64,000 nt of DNA from Rhodococcus jostii RHA1 (GTDB lineage Bacteria; Actinomycetota; Actinomycetes; Mycobacteriales; Mycobacteriaceae): assembly GCF_000014565.1 (NCBI RefSeq), contig NC_008268.1, positions 2,976,001 to 3,040,000 of the forward strand, given 5' to 3'. The translations under genes and the position numbers were made by a program. Positions within the stretch are counted from its first letter, which is position 1, and every line of letters begins with the position of its first letter. Below the pieces are notes generated by a model. It made no database searches. It saw only the letters and a list, made by a program, of their open reading frames with translations, and was not told the origin of the DNA. This document shows positions 7,530 through 17,446 of the stretch, piece after piece.

Positions 7530-8882
7530 ATGAACGAAGCAGTCGCTGCGGCCGATACCGCCTGGATTCTGGCGGCCTTCACGGCAGTGAGCCTCATGGT
7601 GCCCGGTCTGGCCATGTTCTACGGCGGAATGGTCAGCGTGCGCAACACCCTCAACATGGCCATGATGACGTTCGGCGCGTTCGCCGTCGTCGGCGTCCTG
7701 TGGATCGTGTTCGGCTACTCCGCCGTGCTGGGTAACTCCCTCGGCGGTCTCGGCGTCCTGGGCGACCCCCTCGAGTACTTCGGCTCCAGCTCGCTGCTGG
7801 AGGCCCCCGCCGAACCCGGACTGCCGCCCGCGCTGGTCTCCGGATTCCAGCTGTTGTTCGCCGGCATCACCGTCGCGCTCATCTCCGGAGCGCTGGCCGA
7901 CCGGATGAAGTTCGGTGCCTGGATGGTGTTCGCCGGACTGTGGGCCACGTTCGTCTACTTCCCCGTCGCCCACTGGGTGTTCGCGTTCGACTCCGAGGAC
8001 GGGTCGGTGATCGGTGGATGGATCGCAAACACGCTCGGCGCCGTCGACTTCGCCGGCGGCACGGCCGTGCATATCAATGCCGGCGTGGCCGCTCTCGCGG
8101 TCGTCCTGGTCCTCGGGGCCCGCAAGACGTTCCCCGTCTCGCCGCGCCCGCACAGCCTTCCCCTGACCATGCTCGGCGCGGGAATCCTGTTCTTCGGTTG
8201 GTTCGGGTTCAACGGTGGCTCGGCTCTGTCCGCCGGAAACAGTGCATCCGTCGTCATCCTCAACACGGTCGCCGCGTCGTGCGCCGGTATCTGCGCCTGG
8301 CTCGTCGTCGAGAAACTGCGCGAAGGCCACGCCACGTCGCTGGGCGCCGCGTCGGGTCTGATTGCGGCGCTGGTTGCCATCACGCCGGCCTGTGGCGCCG
8401 TCTCACCCCTCGGCGCGCTCGTCGTGGGAGGCGCGGCCGGCGCGGTCTGCTGCTTCGCGGTCTCCTGGAAGTACCGGCTCGGCTACGACGACGCACTCGA
8501 CGTCGTCGGCGTGCACCTGGTCGGCGGCATCCTCGGTACCGTTCTGATCGGTTTCCTCGCAGATCCGGCTGCTCCCAGCGGCGCCGCGGGACTCTTCTAC
8601 GGCGGTGGCGTCGACGTCCTGTGGCGCCAATGTGTCGCCGTGGCAGCCGTTCTCGCGTACTCCTTCGTCGTCACGCTCGTGATCGTCCTCGCACTGAAGA
8701 AATTCATGGGCATTCGCGCCGACCAGGACAGCGAATACGACGGCCTCGACGTGTCCGTCCACGGCGAGACGGCCTACGTACTCGATGCCGTCGGCCTCAC
8801 CGGCGCCTCCAAGCACGGCGCCGACGCGGTTCTCGGCGCAGAAGCGATCACGACCAGGGCTGCGGACCCTGCCAAGGCCTGA
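7530..8882 (+). CDS. amt: Ammonium channel/transporter Amt
   Basis: The 450-residue polytopic membrane protein has eleven expected helices. It begins with TAWILAAFTAVSLMVPGLAMFYGGMV at about residues 8-33, the conserved first membrane segment of Amt proteins, and carries the two pore histidines' contexts (DFAGGTAVHINAG and VGVHLVGG). It conducts ammonium/ammonia across the membrane. The ATG at 7530 is the start because AAGG lies ten bases upstream and the family N-terminus begins here. There is no glnK beside it. A terminator hairpin follows. It fits a region full of amine-degrading genes that release ammonium. Confidence 0.95.
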   Translation: MNEAVAAADTAWILAAFTAVSLMVPGLAMFYGGMVSVRNTLNMAMMTFGAFAVVGVLWIVFGYSAVLGNSLGGLGVLGDPLEYFGSSSLLEAPAEPGLPPALVSGFQLLFAGITVALISGALADRMKFGAWMVFAGLWATFVYFPVAHWVFAFDSEDGSVIGGWIANTLGAVDFAGGTAVHINAGVAALAVVLVLGARKTFPVSPRPHSLPLTMLGAGILFFGWFGFNGGSALSAGNSASVVILNTVAASCAGICAWLVVEKLREGHATSLGAASGLIAALVAITPACGAVSPLGALVVGGAAGAVCCFAVSWKYRLGYDDALDVVGVHLVGGILGTVLIGFLADPAAPSGAAGLFYGGGVDVLWRQCVAVAAVLAYSFVVTLVIVLALKKFMGIRADQDSEYDGLDVSVHGETAYVLDAVGLTGASKHGADAVLGAEAITTRAADPAKA

Positions 8883-8903
8883 TTCCGCGCACGACACAGA
8901 CAA

Positions 8904-8939
8904 TGGCCCTGCCCCGCAGCACTCCACGGGGCAGGGCCA
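8904..8939. terminator. Bidirectional terminator hairpin after amt
   Basis: Perfect 13-bp arms, TGGCCCTGCCCCG at 8904-8916 and its complement at 8927-8939, enclose a ten-base loop. It lies between two converging stop codons (8882 and 8953). The stem is strong, but no long T tract follows on either strand. Confidence 0.8.
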
Positions 8940-8952
8940 CTGGTGTGCCCAG

Positions 8953-9564
8953 CTAGGTCAGGCTCTGAGCCAGACTCCGAAGCCTCGCGCTGTAATTGTT
9001 CGGCTGAGCGGACAGGAACTGACTCAGCACGATCGTGTCGAACTCCTCCATGGCGGCCGAATCTGCGGTAATCGCGGCATGATTCGCCACTTCGTGCTCC
9101 AGAAGTTCGACCGACTCACGCCACCCGCGGATCGCGGGTCTTCCGAGTTCCATCTGCGGCTCGAATCTCAGCGGTTCACCGAGTGGGCTCCCGAGAATTT
9201 CCTGCAAGTGCTCCTCGAGACTTCGGCGCGCAAGCCGGATGATCAGCTGAGATTGCCCTTCGTGCCACTGCATGGTGGCGGAGCGTCCCGGCTGCAGAAT
9301 CGACGCGACCGACATGGTCGAATCGAACTCCTCTGCGCCAGAAGTAATTCGGGCCGTACCCGACAGCGGGATCTGAACGACGTAGAAGTCGCCGAGATCA
9401 TCCGAGTTCATTCGCGCATCGGTGCCGTAGTCGAAATAGTAGACACCGATCGTGCCCGCGGTCGCCAGGTGAACCGGCTCGAGGCGGTCGAAGGGCAGCG
9501 CGGACTGGACGTCGGACGCTATCTGCACTGTCGCTATCACCGTAACCACGACCTTTCGAACCAA
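8953..9564 (-). CDS. AraC-type sensor domain without its DNA-binding domain
   Basis: The 203-residue protein matches the N-terminal ligand-binding cupin domain of AraC_binding_2 regulators: GDFYVVQIPLSGTARI at about 58-73, a PGRSATMQWHEGQSQLIIRL strand pair and an LLLAQPHNYS-like end (LSAQPNNYSARL at about 186-197). In full-length relatives that end is the linker to two helix-turn-helix motifs. Here the reading frame stops eight residues later, and the bases up to the amt terminator encode no HTH remnant. The start is uncertain (TTG at 9564 or GTG at 9540). It may be a decayed regulator or a stand-alone effector-binding protein. Confidence 0.65.
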   Translation of the reverse strand: MVRKVVVTVIATVQIASDVQSALPFDRLEPVHLATAGTIGVYYFDYGTDARMNSDDLGDFYVVQIPLSGTARITSGAEEFDSTMSVASILQPGRSATMQWHEGQSQLIIRLARRSLEEHLQEILGSPLGEPLRFEPQMELGRPAIRGWRESVELLEHEVANHAAITADSAAMEEFDTIVLSQFLSAQPNNYSARLRSLAQSLT

Positions 9565-9620
9565 CCGCCACTCTACGCCCGGTGTGGAGGCGGAGGAAGG
9601 TCGAAATCCCGATACCGCCG

Positions 9621-10286
9621 TCAGTCCTCGTGGTGATCGGGGTAGGCAGTGACGGCGAGAAAGCGGATGGGCAACCGCACGAGATCGTTGGGACCGTGCA
9701 GACCTTCACCGTCGAGAAGCAGCGAATCTCCTGGTCGCAGCGTGTACTCGGCCTCGCCGTGCCCGTAGACCATGACGCCTTCGAGCATGTAGAGCAGTTC
9801 GGTGCCGGCATGCTGGAACAGCGGAAACGTCTCGCTGGAGTCGGTGAGCGTGACCAGCACCGGCTCGAGTCGTTTGTGCTGCCCACGCAGTGCGCCGAGC
9901 AGTTCGTAGTGGTGGCCCACCCGGGTGCCTCGCCCGACGATGACCGCACCGTGGCCCGCCTCGACGTACACGGCGTCGCGGGCGGTGTCGGCGCCCCGGA
10001 ACAGAGAGGTGACGGGCACGTCGAGTCCGGCCGCCAGACGCGCCAGCGTCGACAGACTGCAGGAGGTCTGCGAGTTCTCGATCTTGGACAGCATGGCCTT
10101 CGAGATTCCGACCTTGGCCGCCATGTCTCCGACGGAGAGTCCACTGGCTTTGCGGAGCGACCGCACCTGCCTGGCGATCACCTTTTCGAGATCGGGCCCG
10201 GTGGGCGTATCGGACGGCACCTCACGCTCGACGGGGGCGGGGTCTCCCGTGTCGCGGTGGACCTCGGTCTCGGGTCGAGTGGTCAC
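9621..10286 (-). CDS. XRE-family regulator with C-terminal cupin sensor
   Basis: The 221-residue product has a helix-turn-helix at about 37-92 (SGLSVGDMAAKVGISKAM at 49-66) and a cupin domain at about 125-210 with FQHAGTELLYMLEGVMVYG and LRPGDSLLL. This architecture is common in regulators of amine, amino acid and aldehyde catabolism. It starts with GTG and is divergent from the aldehyde/alcohol dehydrogenase operon by 170 bp, so it probably controls that operon with a small-molecule effector. Confidence 0.85.
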   Translation of the reverse strand: MTTRPETEVHRDTGDPAPVEREVPSDTPTGPDLEKVIARQVRSLRKASGLSVGDMAAKVGISKAMLSKIENSQTSCSLSTLARLAAGLDVPVTSLFRGADTARDAVYVEAGHGAVIVGRGTRVGHHYELLGALRGQHKRLEPVLVTLTDSSETFPLFQHAGTELLYMLEGVMVYGHGEAEYTLRPGDSLLLDGEGLHGPNDLVRLPIRFLAVTAYPDHHED

Positions 10287-10456
10287 GTCCGCATCGTAGC
10301 AGCGCCGTTTACTGTCAGGAAACCGCGACTCACTACGCCGGACGGCGAATCGGTGCGCATACGAGCAACAACCGTGCGCTTGCGTGCAAGACGGCGCCGC
10401 GCCCGCGCCCGCATGCTTGTGACAGCCATCACAACACCACCGGGAGAGTTGACGCT

Positions 10457-11944
10457 ATGACCGCAGTACACGAGAACGTCAGTGCCACAGGGCTTCCTGA
10501 TGGAGCCGCTACGCAGCTGTTCATCGGCGGACAGTGGCGCCCGGCGTCGGACGGCGGAACGTTCACGGATCTGAACCCGGCCACCGGCAAGCCGCTCGTC
10601 GACGTGTCCGCCGGAACCGCGCAGGACATCGACGACGCGGTCCGCGCCGCCCGCACCCAGCTGAACGGTGAATGGGGATCGCTGCCCGGTGCCGCCCGCG
10701 GACGGATCCTGAACAAGGTCGCCGATCTCATCGAACGCGACGGCGAGATCCTGGCCCGGCTCGAGGCCCTCGACGTCGGCAAGCCCGTCGGCCAGCCCAC
10801 CATGCTCGACATCCCGATGGCCGCGGGCACGTTCCGGCACTTCGCCGGCTGGGCCGACAAGATCACCGGCCAGTCCATCCCCACCGCCGGCTACTTCGGC
10901 CAGCCCACCCACTCGTACACCGTCCGTGAACCGGTCGGCGTGATCGGCGCGATCGTCCCGTGGAACACCCCACTGATGATCTCCGCGTGGAAGATCGCCC
11001 CCGCCCTGGCCGCCGGGAACACCCTGGTGGTCAAGCCACCGGAGGACGCACCGCTGTCGATCCTGCACCTCGCGACGCTGCTGGAAGAGGCCGGACTGCC
11101 CGCCGGCACCGTCAACATCGTGCCCGGCCTCGGCGAGGTCGCCGGCGACGCGCTCGCCGGCCACCCCGGCGTCGACAAGATCAGCTTCACCGGCAGCCCC
11201 CGCGTCGGCCGGATCATCGCCAAGCGCGCCGCCGACACGTTCAAGCGCACCACCCTCGAACTCGGCGGCAAGTCCCCGCAGATCATCCTCCCCGACGCCG
11301 ACCTCGAGGCCGCCGTGGGCGGCACGGCGATGGGACTGTTCTTCAACCAGGGCGAGGTGTGTGCCGCGGGCACCCGCATCCTGGTGCACCGGTCGCTGTA
11401 CTCGCAGGTGGTCGACGGTCTCGCCGCCGCCGCGTCCGCGCAGGTCCTCGGCGACCCCTTCGACCCGGCCACCACGATGGGCGCCCTGGTCAACGCGAAG
11501 CAGCGCGACACCGTCCTCGGCTACATCGAGGCCGGACGCAGCGAGGGCGCCCGGGTCGTCGCCGGCGGTGGCCGCCCGGACGGGGACGGATTCTTCGTCC
11601 AGCCGACCATCTTCGCGGACGCGAACAACGACATGAAGATCGCCCGGGAAGAGATCTTCGGACCCGTCGGCACCGTCATCGCGTTCGACACCACCGACGA
11701 GGCGATCGCGATCGCCAACGCCACCGACTACGGGCTCGCCGCCTCCATCTGGACCCGCGACGTCTCCCACGCCCACACCCTCGCCGGCAAGGTCCGCGCC
11801 GGGGCGGTCGCGGTGAACGGCTGGGCACCCATCGACCCGGCCCTGCCTTGGGGCGGCATGAAGACCAGCGGCACCGGCCGCGAACTCGGCTGGGCCGGAA
11901 TCGAAGCCAACACCGAGGAGAAGGTCGTCACGATCATCCTCTGA
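10457..11944 (+). CDS. NAD-dependent aldehyde dehydrogenase
   Basis: The 495-residue product has the full aldehyde dehydrogenase fold. The NAD-site segment is IVPWNTPLMISAWKIAPALA (about 170-189), the catalytic glutamate loop is LELGGKSPQII (about 268-278) and the nucleophile is in NQGEVCAAGTR (about 300-310). The C-terminal GGMKTSGTGRELG resembles betaine-aldehyde or aryl-aldehyde dehydrogenases. It oxidises an aldehyde to the acid in the cytoplasm. The next gene is an alcohol dehydrogenase 40 bp on. Aldehydes from the copper amine oxidase would be reasonable substrates, but that is inference. Confidence 0.92.
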   Translation: MTAVHENVSATGLPDGAATQLFIGGQWRPASDGGTFTDLNPATGKPLVDVSAGTAQDIDDAVRAARTQLNGEWGSLPGAARGRILNKVADLIERDGEILARLEALDVGKPVGQPTMLDIPMAAGTFRHFAGWADKITGQSIPTAGYFGQPTHSYTVREPVGVIGAIVPWNTPLMISAWKIAPALAAGNTLVVKPPEDAPLSILHLATLLEEAGLPAGTVNIVPGLGEVAGDALAGHPGVDKISFTGSPRVGRIIAKRAADTFKRTTLELGGKSPQIILPDADLEAAVGGTAMGLFFNQGEVCAAGTRILVHRSLYSQVVDGLAAAASAQVLGDPFDPATTMGALVNAKQRDTVLGYIEAGRSEGARVVAGGGRPDGDGFFVQPTIFADANNDMKIAREEIFGPVGTVIAFDTTDEAIAIANATDYGLAASIWTRDVSHAHTLAGKVRAGAVAVNGWAPIDPALPWGGMKTSGTGRELGWAGIEANTEEKVVTIIL

Positions 11945-11984
11945 TCGCCCACAGCATCGACGTCGTCGGACAGGAGCAGGACCT

Positions 11985-13100
11985 ATGAAGACCCAGGCCG
12001 CAGTGTTGTGGGAGCCCGGTCAGCCGTGGCAGATCGAAGAACTGGAACTCGACCCGCCGAAGCACGGTGAAGTGCTTCTGCAGTTGGCGGCGTCGGGAAT
12101 GTGCCACTCGGACGAACATGTCCGTGACGGCAGCCTGCCGCTCGAGTACTACCCGTTCATCGGTGGCCACGAGGGCGCCGGCGTCGTGCTCGAGGTCGGG
12201 CCCGGTGTCACCAGCGTCGAGAAGGGCGATCACGTCGCCCTCGGATTCATCCCCGCGTGCGGCCGATGTCGGCAGTGCGCGACCGGCCAGTCCAGCATCT
12301 GCGACCTGGGAGCCCACCTGCTCGAGGGCTGGCAGATCTCGGACGGCACGGCCCGGCACCACGTTCGCGGCAAGGACGCCGCCATCCAGTGCCTGATCGG
12401 GACGTTCTCGCCGTACACGGTGGTCAACGAGGCTTCGTGCGTCAAGATCACGAAGGACATCCCCCTCGACAAGGCGGCGCTGGTCGGCTGCGGCGTCACC
12501 ACCGGCTGGGGGTCGTCGGTGTATGCGGCCGGCGTCCAGGCCGGTGAGACCGTCGTCGTGATCGGCATGGGCGGCGTCGGGTGCGGTGCGGTTCAGGGTG
12601 CTGCGCTCGCCGGGGCCCGGCACGTGGTGGTCGTCGACCCGGCGGAATTCAAGCGGGAGCAGGCCAAGATCTTCGGCGCGACCCACACCGCGGCGAGCAT
12701 CGACGAGGCGCTCCCCCTCCTCCAGGATCTGACGTGGGGCCAGCTCGCCGACAAGGTGCTCATCACCGTCGCGAATGCGAGTGGCCGCATCATCGCCCCG
12801 GCGATGAGCCTGGTGGCCAAGGGCGGCACCTGCGTCCACGTGTCGGTCGGCGACGTCACGCAGAACGACGTCGATCTGAACCTGTTCGATCTGACGGCGA
12901 TGCGCAAGACCCTCAAGGGGGCGTGGTTCGGCAACGCGAACATCCGGTTCGACATCCCTCATCTGCTGCGCCTGTATATGGAGGGTCAGCTGAAGCTAGA
13001 CGAGATGATCACGAGGACATACACACTCGATCAGATAAACGACGGCTACGAGGCGATGCGGAAGGCCGAGAACGTCCGCGGCGTCATCATGTATTCGTAG
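11985..13100 (+). CDS. NDMA-dependent (nicotinoprotein) zinc alcohol dehydrogenase
   Basis: The 371-residue MDR-family enzyme has catalytic-zinc ligands in GMCHSDEHVRDG (Cys39 region) and GGHEGAGVV, and a structural zinc cluster CGRCRQCATGQSSIC at about 93-107. The NAD motif is IGMGGVGCGAVQGA at about 193-206. The sequence fits the NDMA-dependent Rxyl_3153-type family, whose NAD is tightly held and which is associated with the redox carrier mycofactocin. It makes or uses the aldehyde handled by the upstream dehydrogenase. GGAGCAGG precedes the ATG. A terminator follows at 13112-13148. Confidence 0.88.
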   Translation: MKTQAAVLWEPGQPWQIEELELDPPKHGEVLLQLAASGMCHSDEHVRDGSLPLEYYPFIGGHEGAGVVLEVGPGVTSVEKGDHVALGFIPACGRCRQCATGQSSICDLGAHLLEGWQISDGTARHHVRGKDAAIQCLIGTFSPYTVVNEASCVKITKDIPLDKAALVGCGVTTGWGSSVYAAGVQAGETVVVIGMGGVGCGAVQGAALAGARHVVVVDPAEFKREQAKIFGATHTAASIDEALPLLQDLTWGQLADKVLITVANASGRIIAPAMSLVAKGGTCVHVSVGDVTQNDVDLNLFDLTAMRKTLKGAWFGNANIRFDIPHLLRLYMEGQLKLDEMITRTYTLDQINDGYEAMRKAENVRGVIMYS

Positions 13101-13111
13101 ATCGGCACAGT

Positions 13112-13148
13112 CGGGAGCGGTGGGGCGCTGCACGCCTCTCCGCTCCCG
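13112..13148 (+). terminator. Terminator hairpin after the alcohol dehydrogenase
   Basis: CGGGAGCGG at 13112-13120 pairs perfectly with 13140-13148, and a GGCG/CGCC pair extends the stem inside the loop. It starts 12 bp after the stop codon at 13100. Confidence 0.7.
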
Positions 13149-13166
13149 GCATGGTTCCCTGTCCCC

Positions 13167-13253
13167 ATGCCGTACGTGTTCCTGATTGCCGCGATTGCCG
13201 CCGGTCTCGTCGTCTCGGGAGTGGTCGTTCTCAATCTCGGCGGAGCACATTGA
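13167..13253 (+). CDS. Possible 28-residue single-span membrane peptide
   Basis: An ATG-initiated frame encodes MPYVFLIAAIAAGLVVSGVV and eight more residues. This is one hydrophobic helix with no charged residue before its end. It lies between the terminator of the dehydrogenase operon and the TetR gene. There is no good ribosome site upstream, so this may be chance. I do not recognise it. Confidence 0.25.
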   Translation: MPYVFLIAAIAAGLVVSGVVVLNLGGAH

Positions 13254-13293
13254 TACCGTGGTCGCATGATCGCTGGTGGGGCAGGTACGCGTC

Positions 13294-13875
13294 GTGCCTA
13301 AGCTCGTGGATCACGACGAGCGTCGGCGCAGCATCACCGCCGCCGCCTGGCGGTTGATCGCCGCTCGCGGTATCGAGGCTGCCAACATGCGCGACATCGC
13401 CACCGAGGCCGGATACACCAACGGCGCCCTGAGCCACTACTTCGCCGGCAAGGACGAGATCCTCCGTACCTCGTACGAGCACATCTCCGAGGCCACCGAC
13501 CGCCGGATCGCCGAGGCGCTCGGCGACGCGACCGGCCTCGACGCACTGCGCATCCTCTGCCGCGAAGTGATGCCGATCAACGAGGAGCAACTCCTCGAGG
13601 CCCGGATCGCCGCCTCGCTGTGGCCGCGGGCCATGTACGACGAGCAGATGGCCGCGACCAACCGCCGCACCATGGACAATTGGCGTGAGCAGATGGCGAT
13701 CTTCCTCGAGCAGGCGCGCGAGGAGGGCTCTGTCGGCGACATCGACGTCACTATCGTGGTCGAGCAACTCCTGAACATGATGATGGGCATGCAGATTCTG
13801 GGTGTCCTCACGCCGGGCGAAACGTCGTCGGAGCGTCAGCTGGAGATGCTCGAGCAGTTCGTCGCCGCACTCTGA
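13294..13875 (+). CDS. TetR/AcrR-family regulator, BetI-like
   Basis: The 193-residue product has an HTH at about 10-55 (NMRDIATEAGYTNGALSHYFAGKDEIL) followed by an effector domain with the PINEEQLLEARIAASLW segment of BetI-type regulators. I chose GTG 13294 because the HTH spacing is then normal and GGGCAGG lies about ten bases upstream; GTG 13276 would add six residues. It lies 172 bp before the copper amine oxidase gene. A perfect TetR-type palindrome is in that gap, so it probably represses the amine oxidase operon. Confidence 0.85.
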   Translation: MPKLVDHDERRRSITAAAWRLIAARGIEAANMRDIATEAGYTNGALSHYFAGKDEILRTSYEHISEATDRRIAEALGDATGLDALRILCREVMPINEEQLLEARIAASLWPRAMYDEQMAATNRRTMDNWREQMAIFLEQAREEGSVGDIDVTIVVEQLLNMMMGMQILGVLTPGETSSERQLEMLEQFVAAL

Positions 13876-13930
13876 TCTTTCCGTCGCCCGGCCAAAGCCG
13901 TTGCCGCGGAATCCGATAGAACATCTTTTT

Positions 13931-13944
13931 TGACCGAACGGTCA
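13931..13944. promoter_or_regulatory. TetR-type operator upstream of the amine oxidase
   Basis: TGACCGAACGGTCA has perfect six-base arms around a two-base centre. It lies 104 bp before the amine oxidase start, in a run of AT-rich promoter-like sequence. The TetR protein at 13294-13875 is the obvious candidate ligand. Confidence 0.65.
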
Positions 13945-14047
13945 GTATGTTCGGGCGTGAAACTCACTGTTTACACGAGGGCACCTCGGCTGTAACGTAC
14001 GTCACTAAGCTTTTTATTCAACACCCGTAGAACCAAAGGATCGCGAC

Positions 14048-16006
14048 ATGCCCACCCTTTCCCCTGCGCGTATCGACCACCCGCTGTCGCTGCCGACCGT
14101 CGAAGAAATCGCCTCCCTCCGCGAGATCCTCGAGGCCGCCGACGCGCTGACCGAGCAGACGAGATTCGTCTACGTCGGCCTCGAGGAACCGGACAAGTCG
14201 GCGCTGTACACGGCGGAGACCCCCGAGACCGATCGCCGATTCCGCGTTCTGCTGCACGACATCTCGTCGCCGAACGCGGTGGACGTCGTGGTGTCCGTGA
14301 CTCAGCGGTCGGTGATCAGCTCGGTGACCCTCGACGCCGCCCGCGACGGTCAGATGCCCGTCCTGGACGAGGAGTTCGAGCTCGTCGAACAGGTGCTGGC
14401 CGCCGACGAACGCTGGCTCGCCGCGCTCGCCGCCCGCGGACTCGACGTCGCCGACGTCCGGGTCGCTCCCCTCTCGGCCGGCGTCTTCGACTACCCCGGC
14501 GAGACGGGCACGCGGATCCTCCGGGGGCTCGCGTTCCGCCAGGACCACCCGAAGGACCACGCCTGGGCCCACCCGATCGACGGGCTCGTCGGATTCGTCG
14601 ACGTGATGAACCGGACCGTCACCGACGTTCTCGACCTCGGCGCCGTCCCGATCCCCGAGGAGTCGGGCAACTTCGACGACGTCACCGTCACCGGCCCCCT
14701 GCGCACCACCCAGAAGCCCATCGAGATCACCCAGCCCGAGGGACCGAGCTTCGTCGTCGACGGCAACCACGTCGACTGGGAGAAGTGGTCGTTCCGCGTC
14801 GGCTTCGACGCCCGCGAAGGTCTCGTCCTCCACCAGCTCGGATTCGCCGACGGCGACCGGGTCCGCCCCATCATCCACCGCGCGTCCATCGCCGAGATGG
14901 TGGTGCCCTACGGCGACCCTTCGCCGGTCCGGTCGTGGCAGAACTACTTCGACACCGGCGAGTACATGGTGGGCCGGTACGCGAACGCCCTCGAACTCGG
15001 CTGCGACTGCGTCGGTGACATCACCTACTTCGACGCCGTCATCGCCGACGAGTTCGGCACCCCCAAGACGCTGAAGAACGCCGTGTGCATGCACGAGGAG
15101 GACTTCGGCGTGCTGTGGAAGCACACCGACCTGTGGGCCGGCTCCGCCGAGACCCGCCGCCAGCGCCGTCTCGTCATCTCCTTCTTCACCACGATCGGCA
15201 ACTACGACTACGGGTTCTTCTGGTACCTCTACCTCGACGGCACCATCGAATTCGAGGTCAAGGCCACCGGCATCGTCTTCACGTCGGGTCACCCGGGCGG
15301 CGACTACCCGTACGCCTCGGAGATCGCTCCCGGCCTCGGCGCCCCGTACCACCAGCACCTGTTCAGCGCCCGCCTCGACATGATGATCGACGGCGACCGC
15401 AACTCCGTCGAGGAGGTGCAGACCAAGCGGGTGAAGATGGGCCCCGGGAACCTGCACGGCAACGCGTTCACCCTCGAGCGCACGCCGCTGACGAAGGAAT
15501 CCGAGGCGCAGCGCCTCGCGGACAACAGCGTCGGGCGCGTGTGGCACATCAGCAACCCGAACAAGCTGAACCGTCTGGGCAAGCCGGTGGCGTACGCACT
15601 CCACCCGGATGGTCAGCCGATCCTGCTGGCCGACGACGACTCCTCGATCGCGGCGCGGGCGACGTTCGCCACCAAGCACCTGTGGGTCACCCGGTTCGAC
15701 GAGAAGGAGCGTTACGCGGCAGGGGATTTCGTGAACCAGCACGCGGGTGGCGCCGGACTGCCGAGTTTCGTGGCCGGCGACCGTGATCTGGAGAACGAGG
15801 ACGTCGTCGTCTGGCACACGTTCGGCCTCACTCACTTCCCGCGGCCGGAGGACTGGCCGATCATGCCCGTCGACTACACCGGATTCACGTTGAAGCCCAA
15901 CGGCTTCTTCGACCGCAACCCCGCACTCGACGTTCCCCGCACCGTGTCGAAGCACTGCTCGACCGGTGGCGGCAGCTGCCACGCGGACGGGGGATCGGAT
16001 GTCTGA
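14048..16006 (+). CDS. Copper-containing primary-amine oxidase (TPQ type)
   Basis: The 652-residue product is a full copper amine oxidase: N2/N3 domains in the first 220 residues, then the large catalytic domain. Tyr386 in GNYDYG is the residue expected to become the TPQ cofactor, and Asp302 in NYFDTGE is the expected catalytic base. Copper ligands are in [10 protein letters not shown] and in [14 protein letters not shown]. It oxidises a primary amine to aldehyde, ammonia and hydrogen peroxide; bacterial relatives act on phenylethylamine, tyramine or tryptamine. No signal peptide is visible, as in Arthrobacter enzymes. It overlaps the permease gene by eight bases. Confidence 0.95.
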   Translation: MPTLSPARIDHPLSLPTVEEIASLREILEAADALTEQTRFVYVGLEEPDKSALYTAETPETDRRFRVLLHDISSPNAVDVVVSVTQRSVISSVTLDAARDGQMPVLDEEFELVEQVLAADERWLAALAARGLDVADVRVAPLSAGVFDYPGETGTRILRGLAFRQDHPKDHAWAHPIDGLVGFVDVMNRTVTDVLDLGAVPIPEESGNFDDVTVTGPLRTTQKPIEITQPEGPSFVVDGNHVDWEKWSFRVGFDAREGLVLHQLGFADGDRVRPIIHRASIAEMVVPYGDPSPVRSWQNYFDTGEYMVGRYANALELGCDCVGDITYFDAVIADEFGTPKTLKNAVCMHEEDFGVLWKHTDLWAGSAETRRQRRLVISFFTTIGNYDYGFFWYLYLDGTIEFEVKATGIVFTSGHPGGDYPYASEIAPGLGAPYHQHLFSARLDMMIDGDRNSVEEVQTKRVKMGPGNLHGNAFTLERTPLTKESEAQRLADNSVGRVWHISNPNKLNRLGKPVAYALHPDGQPILLADDDSSIAARATFATKHLWVTRFDEKERYAAGDFVNQHAGGAGLPSFVAGDRDLENEDVVVWHTFGLTHFPRPEDWPIMPVDYTGFTLKPNGFFDRNPALDVPRTVSKHCSTGGGSCHADGGSDV

Positions 16007-17438
16007 CACCACCACGGGTTCGGGAGCCGGCAAGTTACGCGGATCCATCGGCGTCGTCGGGATCGTCTTCCTCGTCATCGCCGCGGCGGCGCCGCTGACC
16101 GCGATCGGCGGCGCTCTGCCCGTCATGATCGCGATCGGCAACGGCGCGGGCGCCCCGACCGCCTACCTCATCGCCGCACTGGTCCTGCTCGTCTTCAGCG
16201 TCGGATATGCGGCGATGAGCAGCCACATGGTCGACACCGGCGCGTTCTACGCCTACGTCGCCAAGGGGCTGGGCGAATCGTGTGGGCTCGGCGCGGCCGG
16301 CCTCGCTCTGCTGACCTACACCGCCATCCAGGCCGCCGTATACGGTCTGGCCGCCGCTACGATTCAGGGCCTGGTGGTCCAGTACGGCGGACCCGACCTG
16401 CCGTGGTGGATGTGGGCGCTGGTACTCATCGCTCTCGTGGCCGTGCTCGGATACCGCAGCATCGACCTCGGCGCCAAGGTCCTGGGGGTGCTCCTCGTGC
16501 TCGAGATCGGCATCATCCTCGCGCTGTCCTTCGGCGTGCTGGTGCGGGGCGGGGCCGCGGGTATCGACTTCGCGTCGTTCACCCCGACGTCGTTCTTCAG
16601 CGGATCTCCCGGTGTCGCATTGATGTTCGCAATCGCGTCGTTCATCGGCTTCGAGGCGACCGCGATCTACGGCGAGGAGGCCCGCAACCCCCGGCGCACG
16701 ATTCCGATCGCGACGTACGCCGCCGTGATCGTCATCGGACTGGTGTATGCGCTGGCGAGCTGGGCGGTGGTGCTCGCGTTCGGCAGCGACAACGTCTCGG
16801 CGGCGGCCGCCGCCGACCCTGCCGGGCTGACGTTCGCCGCTGCCGCGCAGTTCCTGGGCGGACCCGCGGCCGATGTCATGGCGATCATGCTTGTGACCAG
16901 CCTGTTCGCCGCGCTCCTGGCCTTCCACAACGCCATCTCCCGGTACGTGTTCGCCCTCGCCCGCAAGGGCGCGGCACCGCGCGCACTGTCCCGCACCCAC
17001 GCCAAGCACGGTTCCCCGCATATCGGCTCGGTCGCCCAGACGATCTCCGCGACGGTGGTCGTGGGGGTGTTCGCGCTCGTCGGCGCGGACCCGGTGCTGG
17101 AACTGTTCACCTGGATGGCGGGTCTGGCCACCGTGAGCATCCTGGTGCTGATGGTGCTCACCAGCGTCGCGATCATCGCGTTCTTCGCCCGCACCCGGCT
17201 GGATACCCGGCTCTGGCACACTCGCATCGCTCCGGTGCTCGGATGCGTGGGCCTGGTGGCCGTCACCGGGTTGGTGCTCGACAACTTCACCACGCTGATC
17301 GGCGGGTCGGAACTGCTCGCAGACATCCTGCTGGCCGTGATCGCTCTGTTCTTCGTCGCCGGACTGGTCGTCGCCCGGGTCACCCGGCAGAGCCGGGCGG
17401 ATGTCGGGCAGCGTCGCGAACTCACCCCCACGATCTGA
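15999..17438 (+). CDS. APC-superfamily amino acid/amine permease
   Basis: The 479-residue protein has about twelve hydrophobic helices. The first holds the APC landmark [21 protein letters not shown] and a later one [22 protein letters not shown], the characteristic loop after helix six. The ATG at 15999 lies inside the end of the amine oxidase gene, so the pair is coupled. It should import the amine that the oxidase uses. Substrate cannot be told from sequence. Confidence 0.9.
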   Translation: MSDTTTGSGAGKLRGSIGVVGIVFLVIAAAAPLTAIGGALPVMIAIGNGAGAPTAYLIAALVLLVFSVGYAAMSSHMVDTGAFYAYVAKGLGESCGLGAAGLALLTYTAIQAAVYGLAAATIQGLVVQYGGPDLPWWMWALVLIALVAVLGYRSIDLGAKVLGVLLVLEIGIILALSFGVLVRGGAAGIDFASFTPTSFFSGSPGVALMFAIASFIGFEATAIYGEEARNPRRTIPIATYAAVIVIGLVYALASWAVVLAFGSDNVSAAAAADPAGLTFAAAAQFLGGPAADVMAIMLVTSLFAALLAFHNAISRYVFALARKGAAPRALSRTHAKHGSPHIGSVAQTISATVVVGVFALVGADPVLELFTWMAGLATVSILVLMVLTSVAIIAFFARTRLDTRLWHTRIAPVLGCVGLVAVTGLVLDNFTTLIGGSELLADILLAVIALFFVAGLVVARVTRQSRADVGQRRELTPTI

Positions 17439-17446
17439 GTCCGGCG

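Noticed and set aside
13151..13357. Extension of an open frame over the dehydrogenase terminator and TetR start
   Set aside because: The translation is Arg/Pro-rich low-complexity sequence and overlaps a terminator and a well-supported TetR gene.
14018..16141. Long minus-strand open frame (707 codons) opposite the copper amine oxidase
   Set aside because: It lies exactly opposite a well-supported gene, its translation has low complexity and no recognisable domain, and high GC keeps the antisense frame free of stops.
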